DNA of 25,695 nt from Eubacterium sp. CAG:180 (GCA_000432435.1 HF993135.1:219706-245400), one strand, 5' to 3'. Positions 15,441-23,613 are shown, counted from the stretch's first letter. Numbers and translations: made by a program. Notes: generated by a model from the sequence alone, not told the origin.

Positions 15441-16754
15441 ATGCAGACGTTTGAAATAATATTGTCCGTAATTTCCGGCCTGTCGCTTATATGTGCGCTC
15501 GGAGCCTTGATTTTTTCTAAAAGGGCGGCAAAGCAAAGCTCCTCGGAGGATTTTGCCGTATTGAATTCCAAAATATCAGACCTTACAAAGAGTACCTCCG
15601 ACGAATTTCAGCGCAACCGTATAGAAACGCATCAGAGCCTTGAAAATATGTCGGCAAAGCTTGAGGCGATGACAAAGCTCAGCTATGAAAACCGCGAAAA
15701 AATGAACGAGACCATAGCGCAGTCGCTCAATATGATACGCGACAAGAGCATAGAGCAAAACGAGCGCCAATCGAAAATAATCGAGACAAGCATTCAGAAA
15801 ATGCAGGAGAGCAACGAAAAGAAGCTTGACCAAATGCGTATGACCGTTGACGAAAAACTCACCTCAACTCTTACAACACGTCTTGACAGCTCATTTAAGA
15901 CTGTCTCCGAACAGCTTGAAAAGCTGTATAAATCGCTCGGCGAGATGAAAGAGCTTTCAAACGGCGTCACAAGCAATGTCACTACTCTCAACCGCGTTCT
16001 TACAAATGTTAAAGCTCGCGGCACATGGGCAGAGGTTCAGCTCAAGGGAATACTTGACCAGACAATACCCACCATGTACGAAGAGAATGTTGCGACGGGC
16101 GAAAAAGCAACCGAGCGCGTTGAATTCGCCGTTAAAATACCGTCGAACGAAAAGGGTGCTGAGCCGACGCTTCTACCGATAGATTCAAAGTTCCCGATGG
16201 AGGATTATATACGCCTTTGCGACGCAGCCGACAACGCCGATGCCGCCGCATTGACCGCCGCCAGAAAGGCACTCGAAGACAGGATACTCGGCGAAGCTAA
16301 GGAAATACGCAAATACATAAACGTGCCGAAAACAACGCCGTATGCAATTATGTATCTTGCGACCGAGGGACTGTACGCCGAAATTGCGTCTTCGCGTTCG
16401 GGACTCCCCGAAAAGCTGCAAAACGAATACAATATTATGATAGCCGGACCAATTACCATAACGGCACTTTTAAACTCGCTGTCGATGGGCTTTAAGACCG
16501 TTGCGATAAACGAAAAGGCAAACGAGGTCAGAAAGCTTCTCGCCGCGTGCAAAACACAGTATGATATATTCGGCACGGTGCTGCAAAAAGCAAAGAAAAA
16601 GATAGACGACGCAGGACGTTCGCTTGACGACGCACAGCACCGCAATTCCATAATTCAGAAAAAGCTTCGCGGCGTTGAAGATATAGAGCGTTCCGAGGCG
16701 GAAAATATATTGTCGATAGACCAAGGCTTCGCCGATACCGAGGACGACAATTAA
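15441..16754 (+). CDS. rmuC: DNA recombination protein RmuC
   Basis: A 437-residue protein. One N-terminal membrane helix (about 5-27) is followed by a long charged coiled coil (about 35-190). The RmuC domain then begins with ARGTWAEVQLKGILDQTIP, with YEENV, VEFAVKIPSNE and LLPIDSKFPMEDYIRL. This domain is related to endonuclease-like folds; known RmuC limits inversion or rearrangement at repeats and acts in DNA metabolism at the membrane. The length is usual for the family. It is a single-gene unit with a consensus promoter and a strong terminator. Confidence 0.93.
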   Translation: MQTFEIILSVISGLSLICALGALIFSKRAAKQSSSEDFAVLNSKISDLTKSTSDEFQRNRIETHQSLENMSAKLEAMTKLSYENREKMNETIAQSLNMIRDKSIEQNERQSKIIETSIQKMQESNEKKLDQMRMTVDEKLTSTLTTRLDSSFKTVSEQLEKLYKSLGEMKELSNGVTSNVTTLNRVLTNVKARGTWAEVQLKGILDQTIPTMYEENVATGEKATERVEFAVKIPSNEKGAEPTLLPIDSKFPMEDYIRLCDAADNADAAALTAARKALEDRILGEAKEIRKYINVPKTTPYAIMYLATEGLYAEIASSRSGLPEKLQNEYNIMIAGPITITALLNSLSMGFKTVAINEKANEVRKLLAACKTQYDIFGTVLQKAKKKIDDAGRSLDDAQHRNSIIQKKLRGVEDIERSEAENILSIDQGFADTEDDN

Positions 16755-16773
16755 AATAATCGGCAGAAAAAAG

Positions 16774-16815
16774 CCGGGCTGTAAAGAACGAAAGTCCTTT
16801 ACAGCCCGGTTCTTT
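16774..16815. terminator. Bidirectional rho-independent terminator
   Basis: A perfect 13-bp GC-rich inverted repeat (16774-16786 with 16797-16809) is followed by TTCTTTTC on the plus strand and CTTTTTTC on the minus strand. It ends rmuC and the convergent DUF805 gene. Confidence 0.92.
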
Positions 16816-16851
16816 TCATTTAACAATAGATATACACGACCGAAATCACAC

Positions 16852-17484
16852 TCAGACTTTTTTAGGGCCGTACTGATTATCGGGGGCGCTGCCGGTAAGC
16901 ATGTATACGAGAATAAATATGTAGCCGACAACCGGGATGAGCCCCATCAATATATACGTGCCGCTCTTGCCTATGTCGTGAAGTCGGCGCACCATAAGAG
17001 ACAGCGACGGCAGTAACACTGCAAGGCAATACAGCATCATCAAAATATAAAATATCGCGCCGGCACCCATATACGCTATACTCATATCGCCGTAAGCATC
17101 ATACGCTGCCAGGGAAGAGCCTCCGGAAATCGCAAACAATATGCCCAAAACCATATAAACAATATTATTGAACAGGTAAACCCACCAATATTCGCTTCTT
17201 GTAGCTCTGCCGTTGAAATTCACATAGTTTTTAAAAAACAACTTTACCGCCTCGCCGAATCCGATTTTGCGTGTCGGCATATATACGGGCGCGCCGTAAG
17301 TATTCTGTCCGTTCCCAAAATTCTGCGGTGCTCCGTAAGGCGGTGCGCTCTGTCCATTCACGAAATTCTGCGGTGCTCCGTAAGGCGGTGCGCTCTGCTG
17401 AGGAGCCGAAGCAGGCTCAGCCTTGGCTCCGCAATTAGGGCAATACTGCCCGTTAAAATCCGTTCCACAATTTTTACATATCAT
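16852..17484 (-). CDS. Zinc-ribbon DUF805 membrane protein
   Basis: A 210-residue protein starting at the ATG at 17484. A short zinc ribbon (Cys3, Cys6, Cys15, Cys18) is followed by a Pro/Gln/Gly-rich linker with a 15-residue tandem duplication (SAPPYGAPQNF twice). The DUF805 domain has NFNGRATRSEYWWVYLF, four membrane helices and RRLHDIGKSG. DUF805 proteins are inner-membrane proteins of unknown function. The start is chosen because an AGGGGG site lies 7 bases upstream and because the promoter overlaps the longer frame's start at 17547. The linker is typical of tethers rather than catalytic parts. Confidence 0.85.
   Translation of the reverse strand: MICKNCGTDFNGQYCPNCGAKAEPASAPQQSAPPYGAPQNFVNGQSAPPYGAPQNFGNGQNTYGAPVYMPTRKIGFGEAVKLFFKNYVNFNGRATRSEYWWVYLFNNIVYMVLGILFAISGGSSLAAYDAYGDMSIAYMGAGAIFYILMMLYCLAVLLPSLSLMVRRLHDIGKSGTYILMGLIPVVGYIFILVYMLTGSAPDNQYGPKKV
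17318..17397. repeat. Tandem 45-bp repeat in the DUF805 linker
   Basis: Two 35-bp stretches, 17318-17352 and 17363-17397, are identical and offset by 45 bp, which equals 15 codons. The recent duplication lengthens the Pro/Gln-rich linker without changing frame. Confidence 0.85.
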
Positions 17485-17518
17485 AAAAATGCCCCCTGTT
17501 ATATTATTTGGCATTTCC

Positions 17519-17547
17519 ATTTTATAATATTTTTCACAAAATATCAA
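17519..17547 (-). promoter_or_regulatory. Promoter of the DUF805 gene
   Basis: Minus strand: -35 TTGATA (17542-17547), a 17-base spacer, -10 TAAAAT (17519-17524). It lies about 35 bases upstream of the chosen ATG at 17484, supporting that start. Confidence 0.75.
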
Positions 17548-17591
17548 CTGTTTTTGTAATGTTTTTAGACATTATTGCCGTCCATGGCCGT

Positions 17592-18476
17592 TTAATTCTT
17601 TTTCAATGCAAATTTCGGCTTAGTCTCATTTAGAACAATGCCGACAAATATAATCACGAAACCGACGGCTGTTTGCAGCGTCGGCCTCTCATGATAAAAA
17701 ATCATTGAAAAAAGTATTCCGAATACCGACTCCAAGCAAAGTATAAGCGAAGAGCTTGACGCGGTTGTATGCTTTATACCCATATTCATAAATACAAAGC
17801 AAAGCGCGGTTACAAATGCGGTAACATATACAAGCGATAACACCGAGCCCGTAGATATATGCTTTGGGAAGCTTTCGCTTGAAATAAAGAAAATAAAACA
17901 GATAAAAAATGCGGTAAAGAACTGTATAATCGTATGAAGAATAACGTCGAGATCACTGCACCATTTTTCAACCGCCACAATCTGAAGCGCATAAAATATA
18001 CCGCATATCAGCGTAAAACCCTCACCGAGAAATGAAAATGACATTTTTCCGTCAAGGCAGACAAGGCCTATCCCCGTTATACAAATCGCCGCGGCAATGA
18101 AATTATATATGTCGGGACGTTTTTTGCTAACGGCCCAGCTTAAAAACGGCACTATAACGCAATAAACCGTGGTCAAAAACGCATTGGTTCCGGGCGTTGT
18201 GTGCTTAAGACCTATTGTTTGGAATATGTACGCAAAGCCCAAAAACGCTCCGGTAATCGCACCTGTCCAAAGGTATTTCAAATTAAGCAATTTCCATTTT
18301 TTAACAAATACAATGCTCAAAAGTATTGCCGAGAAAAGAAATCTCACACACAGCAAAAAATACACCGGCAATTCATCCAGAGTGTTTTTTAATATAAAGA
18401 AAGAGCTGCCCCATATAACGGCGCTCGAAAAAAGCATAAGCTTCGCGGCAACAGTGCGTTTTGTTTCAGTTTTCAT
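17592..18476 (-). CDS. EamA/DMT-family transporter
   Basis: A 294-residue protein with about ten membrane helices in two EamA repeats. The first begins SAVIWGSSFFILKNTLDELPVYFLLCVRF; the second repeat ends ESVFGILFSMIFYHERPTLQTAVGFVIIFVGIVL split by a short loop. Known relatives export amino acids, nucleosides or other metabolites, and the direction and substrate cannot be read from sequence. Its start overlaps the HAD phosphatase gene by 11 bases. It is the last gene of a four-gene overlapping operon. No clear terminator was found before the neighbouring DUF805 promoter. Confidence 0.88.
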   Translation of the reverse strand: MKTETKRTVAAKLMLFSSAVIWGSSFFILKNTLDELPVYFLLCVRFLFSAILLSIVFVKKWKLLNLKYLWTGAITGAFLGFAYIFQTIGLKHTTPGTNAFLTTVYCVIVPFLSWAVSKKRPDIYNFIAAAICITGIGLVCLDGKMSFSFLGEGFTLICGIFYALQIVAVEKWCSDLDVILHTIIQFFTAFFICFIFFISSESFPKHISTGSVLSLVYVTAFVTALCFVFMNMGIKHTTASSSSLILCLESVFGILFSMIFYHERPTLQTAVGFVIIFVGIVLNETKPKFALKKN

Positions 18477-19128
18477 CTAAAAGCTCCGTAAACGTATTTA
18501 TGTAAAAATCGGCTCGATTTTTAATTTTCGCCATTTGTTTTTCGGCTGAAGCGTCATATACTCCGACCGTTTTAAATCCGCCGCAGGAAGCGGATTTTAT
18601 ACCTGTCAGGCTGTCCTCAAACACTACCGTATTTTTCGGTACAGCGCCTATTTTTTCGCACTCTCTCAAATATATGTCGGGAAATTCCTTGCCTCGCGAC
18701 ACTTCGTCTATTGATGTGGTAGCCTTAAAAAGCCGCAGAATGCCGAGCCTTTCAAGACACGGCATATAAAGCTCCTTCGAGAGAGCCGTTGCCACGCCGA
18801 GCGTTTTACCCATACCGCTCAAGCAGTGCAAAAAATCAGCCGCACCGTTTTTTAGCGGTACGGTAGATTCATATTGATTCTTCGACAAACGAGTCCACAT
18901 ATCTGCAATCTCTTCTTTTTTCACGACGCCTTCAAGCCGAAATCTCTCAACCGTGTATGCGGCTCCGTCGCAAAGGCTCATATGATTCACATTAAAGAGA
19001 TAATCCGAGGGTGCTTTGATGTTAAAGTCGCCGAGAACCTTAACGTAAATATCATCCCAAAGTCCCATGGAGTCAAGAAGCGTTCCGTCAAGGTCAAAGA
19101 TATAACCTTCAAAAGAAAATATATCCAT
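18466..19128 (-). CDS. HAD-IA phosphatase (beta-phosphoglucomutase-like)
   Basis: A 220-residue cytosolic enzyme. Motif I is FDLDGTLLDS (about 11-20), with a four-helix cap domain after it. Motif II is the Thr in VATALSKE, the motif III Lys is in SRGKEFPD, and motif IV is VFEDSLTGI. It probably dephosphorylates or isomerises a small phospho-sugar or related metabolite. Its ATG shares one base with the TGA of the metallophosphoesterase, and its 3' end overlaps the EamA gene by 11 bases, so translation is coupled on both sides. Confidence 0.87.
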   Translation of the reverse strand: MDIFSFEGYIFDLDGTLLDSMGLWDDIYVKVLGDFNIKAPSDYLFNVNHMSLCDGAAYTVERFRLEGVVKKEEIADMWTRLSKNQYESTVPLKNGAADFLHCLSGMGKTLGVATALSKELYMPCLERLGILRLFKATTSIDEVSRGKEFPDIYLRECEKIGAVPKNTVVFEDSLTGIKSASCGGFKTVGVYDASAEKQMAKIKNRADFYINTFTELLDEN

Positions 19129-20381
19129 CAGTATTTAATCTCCGGTGCCAATTTCCTGCGATAAGTCTTCCTTCGGCGCACCTCAGAGTGGTCTATTGAC
19201 GTATAGCTGTCGCTGATGCTCCCGTAAGAATCAATCGCATATATTTTTATATTATACACTCCCGGAGCCTTAGAGTAAACAGGAAGTTTGACTTTATCAG
19301 CCATGGAGGAGATACCCTTATAAAAATCCGAGAAATATTCGTACCGCGTTCCGTCGCTGTAAAAGACCGCATAGCTGTGAACAAAATCATCGCTTTCGCC
19401 CTTGTCAAAGCATAGATATGTATTCCCGTTTTCATCATATTCCGTATGGCCGTAGGCGTTCGGCATAACGGGTAAGCTGTTATGCTTTCTTTCGGAAATA
19501 AAATCGGCTTTTGTGACAGCGTACGGTATTTTGACGCTCATATTCGGTTTTTCCTCCTTGCCGAGGCGGAAATTCATACGCCTTACGGTTATGCTCTCTT
19601 CTTCGAAATCAAGCAAATAGCCCATTGGGAACATATATGCGTCCGGCGGCACGGAGCCGTTAACCTTTCCCTTTTCGAGTTCAACATATGACGTAGACTG
19701 AGTTCCGAAGGCGGTAAACGCGCCCTGCCAGATACTTCTCTCATCAAGAAGCGAATAGTGGAGATGGCCTGCGAAATTTATCAAATTAGGATATTGAGAA
19801 AACAAGTCAAAAAGGCCCTTGTCTCCCCAATCGTCGCTGCCGTACACCGTATTTTCTGCACAATTATGCGTCGTGACAAAAATCAGCCTGTCGCCGCATT
19901 CTTTTTTTGCAAGTTCAATTTCGATTTTGAGGTACGGCAAAATTTTTCTGTAGCCGTCGGACATTTTTTCGCAATCGGGCGATACGCCGATAAAGTGAAA
20001 GCCGTTTACCGTATAGTGAGTAAACGGCGATGAGCCGATTTTTTTGGTAAAAAGCCGCCTGCAATTTTCCGGCGTCCTTAAGCCGTAATAATCGTGATTG
20101 CCCATTATGCTTTGAATAATCGGAATTTTTTCGCCGAAAACACTCTTAAACGCGGCTTTATATGTATCGTATGCAAAGCCGCTCGCCATATTGCCTATAT
20201 CGCCTGCAAATATAATCATATTACAGCCCTGTTTTTTGAGTACGGAAAGCGATAAGACAAGATTGTTTCGGAACGTCGTCTCGTTTTTTCTGCGAACAGG
20301 GCTGAGCTGGGAATCGGAAATTATGCCGATCCTCAGCCTTTCGTTAATATTAAAGGTTTTTCGTTCAAATTTAAACTCCAT
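19128..20381 (-). CDS. Calcineurin-like metallophosphoesterase
   Basis: A 417-residue protein with no signal peptide. Metal-binding blocks are IISDSQL (Asp23 with Gln25 where most members have His), FAGDIGN (Asp61, Asn64), MGNHDYY (Asn95, His96, Asp97), VTTHNC and FAGHLHYS. All other ligands look intact, so it is probably active with an altered first metal site. A C-terminal beta-rich region (about 330-400) may be a Fn3-like add-on. The substrate is unknown; these enzymes cleave phosphomonoesters or diesters. It overlaps the sugar symporter gene by 11 bases and the HAD gene by one base, suggesting one pathway. Confidence 0.85.
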   Translation of the reverse strand: MEFKFERKTFNINERLRIGIISDSQLSPVRRKNETTFRNNLVLSLSVLKKQGCNMIIFAGDIGNMASGFAYDTYKAAFKSVFGEKIPIIQSIMGNHDYYGLRTPENCRRLFTKKIGSSPFTHYTVNGFHFIGVSPDCEKMSDGYRKILPYLKIEIELAKKECGDRLIFVTTHNCAENTVYGSDDWGDKGLFDLFSQYPNLINFAGHLHYSLLDERSIWQGAFTAFGTQSTSYVELEKGKVNGSVPPDAYMFPMGYLLDFEEESITVRRMNFRLGKEEKPNMSVKIPYAVTKADFISERKHNSLPVMPNAYGHTEYDENGNTYLCFDKGESDDFVHSYAVFYSDGTRYEYFSDFYKGISSMADKVKLPVYSKAPGVYNIKIYAIDSYGSISDSYTSIDHSEVRRRKTYRRKLAPEIKY

Positions 20382-21747
20382 TTTTGATTGCCTTTCTTTT
20401 TACGGCAAGCTCAGATAATATTTTCCCTTTCTTAACGCCGCTGAAATCATAAAAACAAATCGGTATAAGCGAGAGCAAAAAGCCGATCCCGGGAATTACG
20501 GTAACAAGAGAGAAAAGACCTGTAACGGTGGAGGCACTCTGTACAGCCGGCACACCCGCCGCTGACGGCTCGATAAAATGAAACAAAGTAAGTGCCGCAG
20601 AAAGTCCTATAAAGCCTACTGCATTGTTGAATTTAGTGACGAAGGAGTTGAGCGAAAAGCACACACCCTCCATTCTCTCTCCGGTCTTCCATTCGAGGTA
20701 ATCAAGGCTGTCGCCTACCATCGGATACGGAAGAACGTTATATGAGCCGAGAGAGAGACCGCCGATTGTCATAAACGGCAATGCGAAATATATGTTTATC
20801 TTGCCGAGCAGGAATGCGGCGGTAAGGCTTACGCCTCCCGTAACGGCAGCTATTACGCAGGTCGTTTTATAGCCGAGCTTTTTATAGATAACAGGCGTAA
20901 GTAAAATGCCCGCAAACATACCGCTGCCGACCACAAGATACAGGAGTAGCAAAACCGTGCCGGAGTTAAGCCCCGGAATATTTATTACATAAGTCGCTAT
21001 ATACAATGCCGCCGGCATAATAAGGTAACGAGGCGACGCTGCCATCGACATAAGAAGTGCCATCATCATAGGCTTATTTTTGCATGCAGCCTTTATCATA
21101 TCGCGCACGGCAATTTTTTCGGTATGAGTGGAAAAACGCTCTTTTGAGTTTTTGAACAGCGTTAAGTAAGCCGCCGATGTTATTATACCCACAAATATCG
21201 ACATTGCAAAGTAAACATATTTTTCCGGAATAAAAGACTGGAATATCGTAAGCAATCCCACCGGGAGCAAGCTACCTACCGAGCCTACCGTAACGTAGAA
21301 CGACAGAAGCGAGGCTCTCTCGTCGCTGCTCGGCGTAGCAACACTCATAAGCCCCATGGCAGGCACATCGGTAAGCGTATATGCCATACCGAAAATTATG
21401 TAAGAAACGGCGGCAAATATCATTTTAAACATTGTAGGCGCTCCGGTCAAGGGCATAAACAGTACTATGGTGGTGACAAGCATCAAAAACGAACCTATCA
21501 AAACATAAGGCCTCATTTTACCGTATTTCGTGCTTGTTCTGTCTACTATTACACCCATCATAGGGTCGTTTAAGGCATCCCAGACCCTTGCGACTATCAT
21601 AAGCATCATAACGAAAGCCGACGGAATTATAAGTATGTCGGTAAAAAAATACATAAGGTACGATTGGGTTATGCCGGCTACCATATAGCTGCCGACTGCC
21701 GCAAATCCGTAGGAGGCTTTTTCCTTTTTAGAGATATATTTTTCCAT
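20371..21747 (-). CDS. GPH-family sugar:cation symporter (MFS)
   Basis: A 458-residue membrane protein with about 12 helices. The GPH/MelB signature is clear: YGFAAVGSYMVAG at the start, WDALNDPMMGVIVDRT (cation-binding Asp-rich loop), KYGKMRPYVLIG, and later LGSYNVLPYPMVGDSLDYLEWKTGERMEG. Known members bring in glycosides, pentoses or hexuronides with Na+ or H+. It is the first gene of the overlapping operon, so the two phosphatases and the EamA exporter probably act on the same or a derived compound. A GGAG ribosome site precedes the ATG. Confidence 0.9.
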   Translation of the reverse strand: MEKYISKKEKASYGFAAVGSYMVAGITQSYLMYFFTDILIIPSAFVMMLMIVARVWDALNDPMMGVIVDRTSTKYGKMRPYVLIGSFLMLVTTIVLFMPLTGAPTMFKMIFAAVSYIIFGMAYTLTDVPAMGLMSVATPSSDERASLLSFYVTVGSVGSLLPVGLLTIFQSFIPEKYVYFAMSIFVGIITSAAYLTLFKNSKERFSTHTEKIAVRDMIKAACKNKPMMMALLMSMAASPRYLIMPAALYIATYVINIPGLNSGTVLLLLYLVVGSGMFAGILLTPVIYKKLGYKTTCVIAAVTGGVSLTAAFLLGKINIYFALPFMTIGGLSLGSYNVLPYPMVGDSLDYLEWKTGERMEGVCFSLNSFVTKFNNAVGFIGLSAALTLFHFIEPSAAGVPAVQSASTVTGLFSLVTVIPGIGFLLSLIPICFYDFSGVKKGKILSELAVKRKAIKNGV

Positions 21748-21795
21748 ATTTTCTCCTTTTTTTGCAATTCATCTTTATTTTTTATTTTATAAAAA

Positions 21796-21825
21796 ATTAT
21801 ATTCGTCGAAAACACGTTGTAACAA
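21796..21825 (-). promoter_or_regulatory. Promoter of the four-gene transporter/phosphatase operon
   Basis: Minus strand: -35 TTGTTA (21820-21825), an 18-base spacer, perfect -10 TATAAT (21796-21801), about 50 bases upstream of the symporter start. Repeated TTWACA-like hexamers lie just upstream at 21824-21877. Confidence 0.6.
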
Positions 21826-21888
21826 TCAAGACTTCGTTAAATCTTTGTAAACTTGTGTAAAAGCTTTGCTTTGTAACACATTGAATAA

Positions 21889-21962
21889 GCCGACATAAGA
21901 TGTTATTGAAGCTATGGTCGGCGGGAACAGAGCATCGATTTTTCCCGTCGGCTGTAAAATCG
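21889..21962 (+). promoter_or_regulatory. Hairpin-rich leader of the Cys-rich gene
   Basis: Several competing pairings are visible: GCCGAC (21889-21894) with GTCGGC at 21917-21922 or the second copy at 21947-21952; CGATTTT (21936-21942) with AAAATCG (21956-21962); and GGGAA with TTCCC between them. I do not recognise a known riboswitch. A TTGAAT-17-TATTGA pair near 21881 is a weak promoter candidate. Confidence 0.35.
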
Positions 21963-22018
21963 GCGATTTAAAGGCAAAATCATATTTGGTCGCCGAAATA
22001 ATTACAGGAGGGATTTTT

Positions 22019-22873
22019 ATGGCAGAAACAAAATCATGCTGTAACGACAAGGTATCCGGCAAAATTCGCGAAGCCGTGTGCATAGACACTAACCGAGTTT
22101 ACGACTCTTGTGCGGATAAGGATTGTCTTGCGGACTTGAGGGTGTATTTTCCGCCGCAGTATCAGCAAACAATAGACAGGGCGACTAATGTAAGATGCAG
22201 GGGCTGTGAGATACTTAACGTCTTTATCGATGTGGAGAGAGTGCCGTTTAACCGCGGCTTTTACTCGGTTGACATCACATTTTTCTTCAAGGTAACGCTT
22301 GACGCATATTCCGTTGCGGCGGCTCCGCCCGAAACGGTGTGCGGATTTACCACATTTTCAAAAAAATGCATACTCTACGGCAGCGAGGGCAAGGTAAGGG
22401 TATACTCCTCAGAATTCCGTGCGGACTCGGGCGACAGGCAAATCATTCCGCAAAACACAAATCCGAGAGCAAAAATACAGGTCGCCGACCCTATTTGCCT
22501 TGAAGCAAGGCTCTGCCGCCCGTGCGACTGCTGCGACTGTCTCGGTGACTCGTGCATTCCTGTCCCGTCCTGCGTGAAATGCGCGTTCGGCGACGAATTC
22601 CCGGACGATTTCGGCCACCGTCCCGTCGAAAAAGCCGTTGCGGTTACAATAGGTATTTTCACGATAGTTCAGCTTGAGCGCGACGTCCAGATGCTGATAC
22701 CGGCATACGACTTCTGCATACCCGATAAGGAATGCAGCTGTGACACGGACGATCCGTGCGAGGCCTTCAGGAAAATACAGTTCCCCGTGGACGAATTTTT
22801 CCCGCCCAACGAGACTAAGCTTCAGACCGGCGCAAGCACCGCGACGTGCTGCGGATGTGAACGCAGCGAATAG
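22019..22873 (+). CDS. Conserved clostridial cysteine-rich protein, unknown function
   Basis: A 284-residue protein with about 25 cysteines (close to 9%), no signal peptide and no membrane helix. The N-terminal block KIREAVCIDTNRVYDSCADKDCL...DLRVYF is characteristic of a family of hypothetical proteins in spore-forming Clostridia as I recall it; VPFNRGFYSVDITFFFKV is another conserved-looking block. Cysteines cluster in RPCDCCDCLGDSC (about 200), FCIPDKECSC and the C-terminal TCCGC. Such Cys density suggests a spore coat or exosporium component, or metal binding. The start is set by AGGAGGG 6 bases upstream of ATG 22019; an ATG at 21914 would run through the hairpin leader without a ribosome site. 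It is a single-gene unit with its own terminator. Confidence 0.7.
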   Translation: MAETKSCCNDKVSGKIREAVCIDTNRVYDSCADKDCLADLRVYFPPQYQQTIDRATNVRCRGCEILNVFIDVERVPFNRGFYSVDITFFFKVTLDAYSVAAAPPETVCGFTTFSKKCILYGSEGKVRVYSSEFRADSGDRQIIPQNTNPRAKIQVADPICLEARLCRPCDCCDCLGDSCIPVPSCVKCAFGDEFPDDFGHRPVEKAVAVTIGIFTIVQLERDVQMLIPAYDFCIPDKECSCDTDDPCEAFRKIQFPVDEFFPPNETKLQTGASTATCCGCERSE

Positions 22874-22883
22874 GCAAAACAAA

Positions 22884-22921
22884 GAAGCCGATCCTATACG
22901 GTTCGGCTTCCTTGACTTTTT
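22884..22921 (+). terminator. Terminator of the Cys-rich gene
   Basis: An 8-bp stem (22884-22891 with 22903-22910) is followed by CTTGACTTTTT. The T-tail overlaps the -35 of the next gene's promoter. Confidence 0.82.
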
Positions 22922-22940
22922 AGATTTGTAATGCTAAAAT
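22912..22940 (+). promoter_or_regulatory. Promoter of the HAD-IB gene
   Basis: Plus strand: -35 TTGACT (22912-22917), a 17-base spacer, -10 TAAAAT (22935-22940) preceded by TGC (extended -10). Transcription would start near 22947, leaving too little room for a ribosome site before the ATG at 22956 and favouring the GTG at 22989. Confidence 0.82.
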
Positions 22941-22988
22941 TCCATTGTTATAAATATGATGTATTTTTCGTGTAAAGAGGGAAAAGCT

Positions 22989-23603
22989 GTGAACGTATAC
23001 GATTTTGACAACACCATATATGACGGCGAGAGCGGATTTGACATTTTTATGTTCTATCTTAAAAAGGATCCGAAAGAAATTGCCAAGCTCATACCGCGTT
23101 TCGGCGAGGCGTTCATACGCTACAAAAGAGGTTCAATAAAAACCGACGAGGTTATCGAACAATACGGCGATATGCTCACCGACTACTGCGTGAAAATCAA
23201 GGACATTCACAAGGACATCACAGAGTTTTGGGACGAGCACGAAAAGAAAATCAAAAACTTCTATGCCAAGATTCAAGCTCCCGACGACGTAATAGTTTCG
23301 GCCTGCCCCGAAATCATACTCGAGGAAATATGCAAAAGAATCGGCGTAAAAAACTACATCGGCAGCGTTGTGGATATGGAAAACGGAATCATAGAGCGTG
23401 TTTGCTACAAGGAAAACAAGATAGCGGCATTTAAAAGCATTTACGGCGACATGCCTATTGACAGTTTCTACACCGATTCCATGAGCGACAAGCCGATGAT
23501 GGATCTCGCAAATAACGCTTATTTGGTTTCGGGCGACCACATTGAGCTTGTAAAGAATGACGGCGTATGGTTGAGCGAGCCGAAAACGGGCTTGTTCAAA
23601 TAA
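22989..23603 (+). CDS. HAD-IB (phosphoserine phosphatase-like) hydrolase
   Basis: A 204-residue protein from the GTG at 22989. Motif I VYDFDNTIYDGESG lies at the very N-terminus, motif II is VSACPE (Ser), the Lys is in CYKENK, and motif IV is YTDSMSDKPMMDLA. The cap is helical, as in the SerB-like IB subfamily. It may dephosphorylate a small metabolite such as a phospho-amino acid or lipid head group. The GTG is chosen because AGAGGG lies 7 bases upstream and the promoter position fits; the frame could extend to an ATG at 22956, which has no ribosome site. It is a single-gene unit. Confidence 0.86.
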   Translation: MNVYDFDNTIYDGESGFDIFMFYLKKDPKEIAKLIPRFGEAFIRYKRGSIKTDEVIEQYGDMLTDYCVKIKDIHKDITEFWDEHEKKIKNFYAKIQAPDDVIVSACPEIILEEICKRIGVKNYIGSVVDMENGIIERVCYKENKIAAFKSIYGDMPIDSFYTDSMSDKPMMDLANNAYLVSGDHIELVKNDGVWLSEPKTGLFK

Positions 23604-23613
23604 TAAGTTAAGC

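Noticed and set aside
21914..22018. ATG at 21914 as the start of the Cys-rich protein
   Set aside because: No ribosome site, and it runs through the hairpin leader; AGGAGGG sits just before the ATG at 22019.
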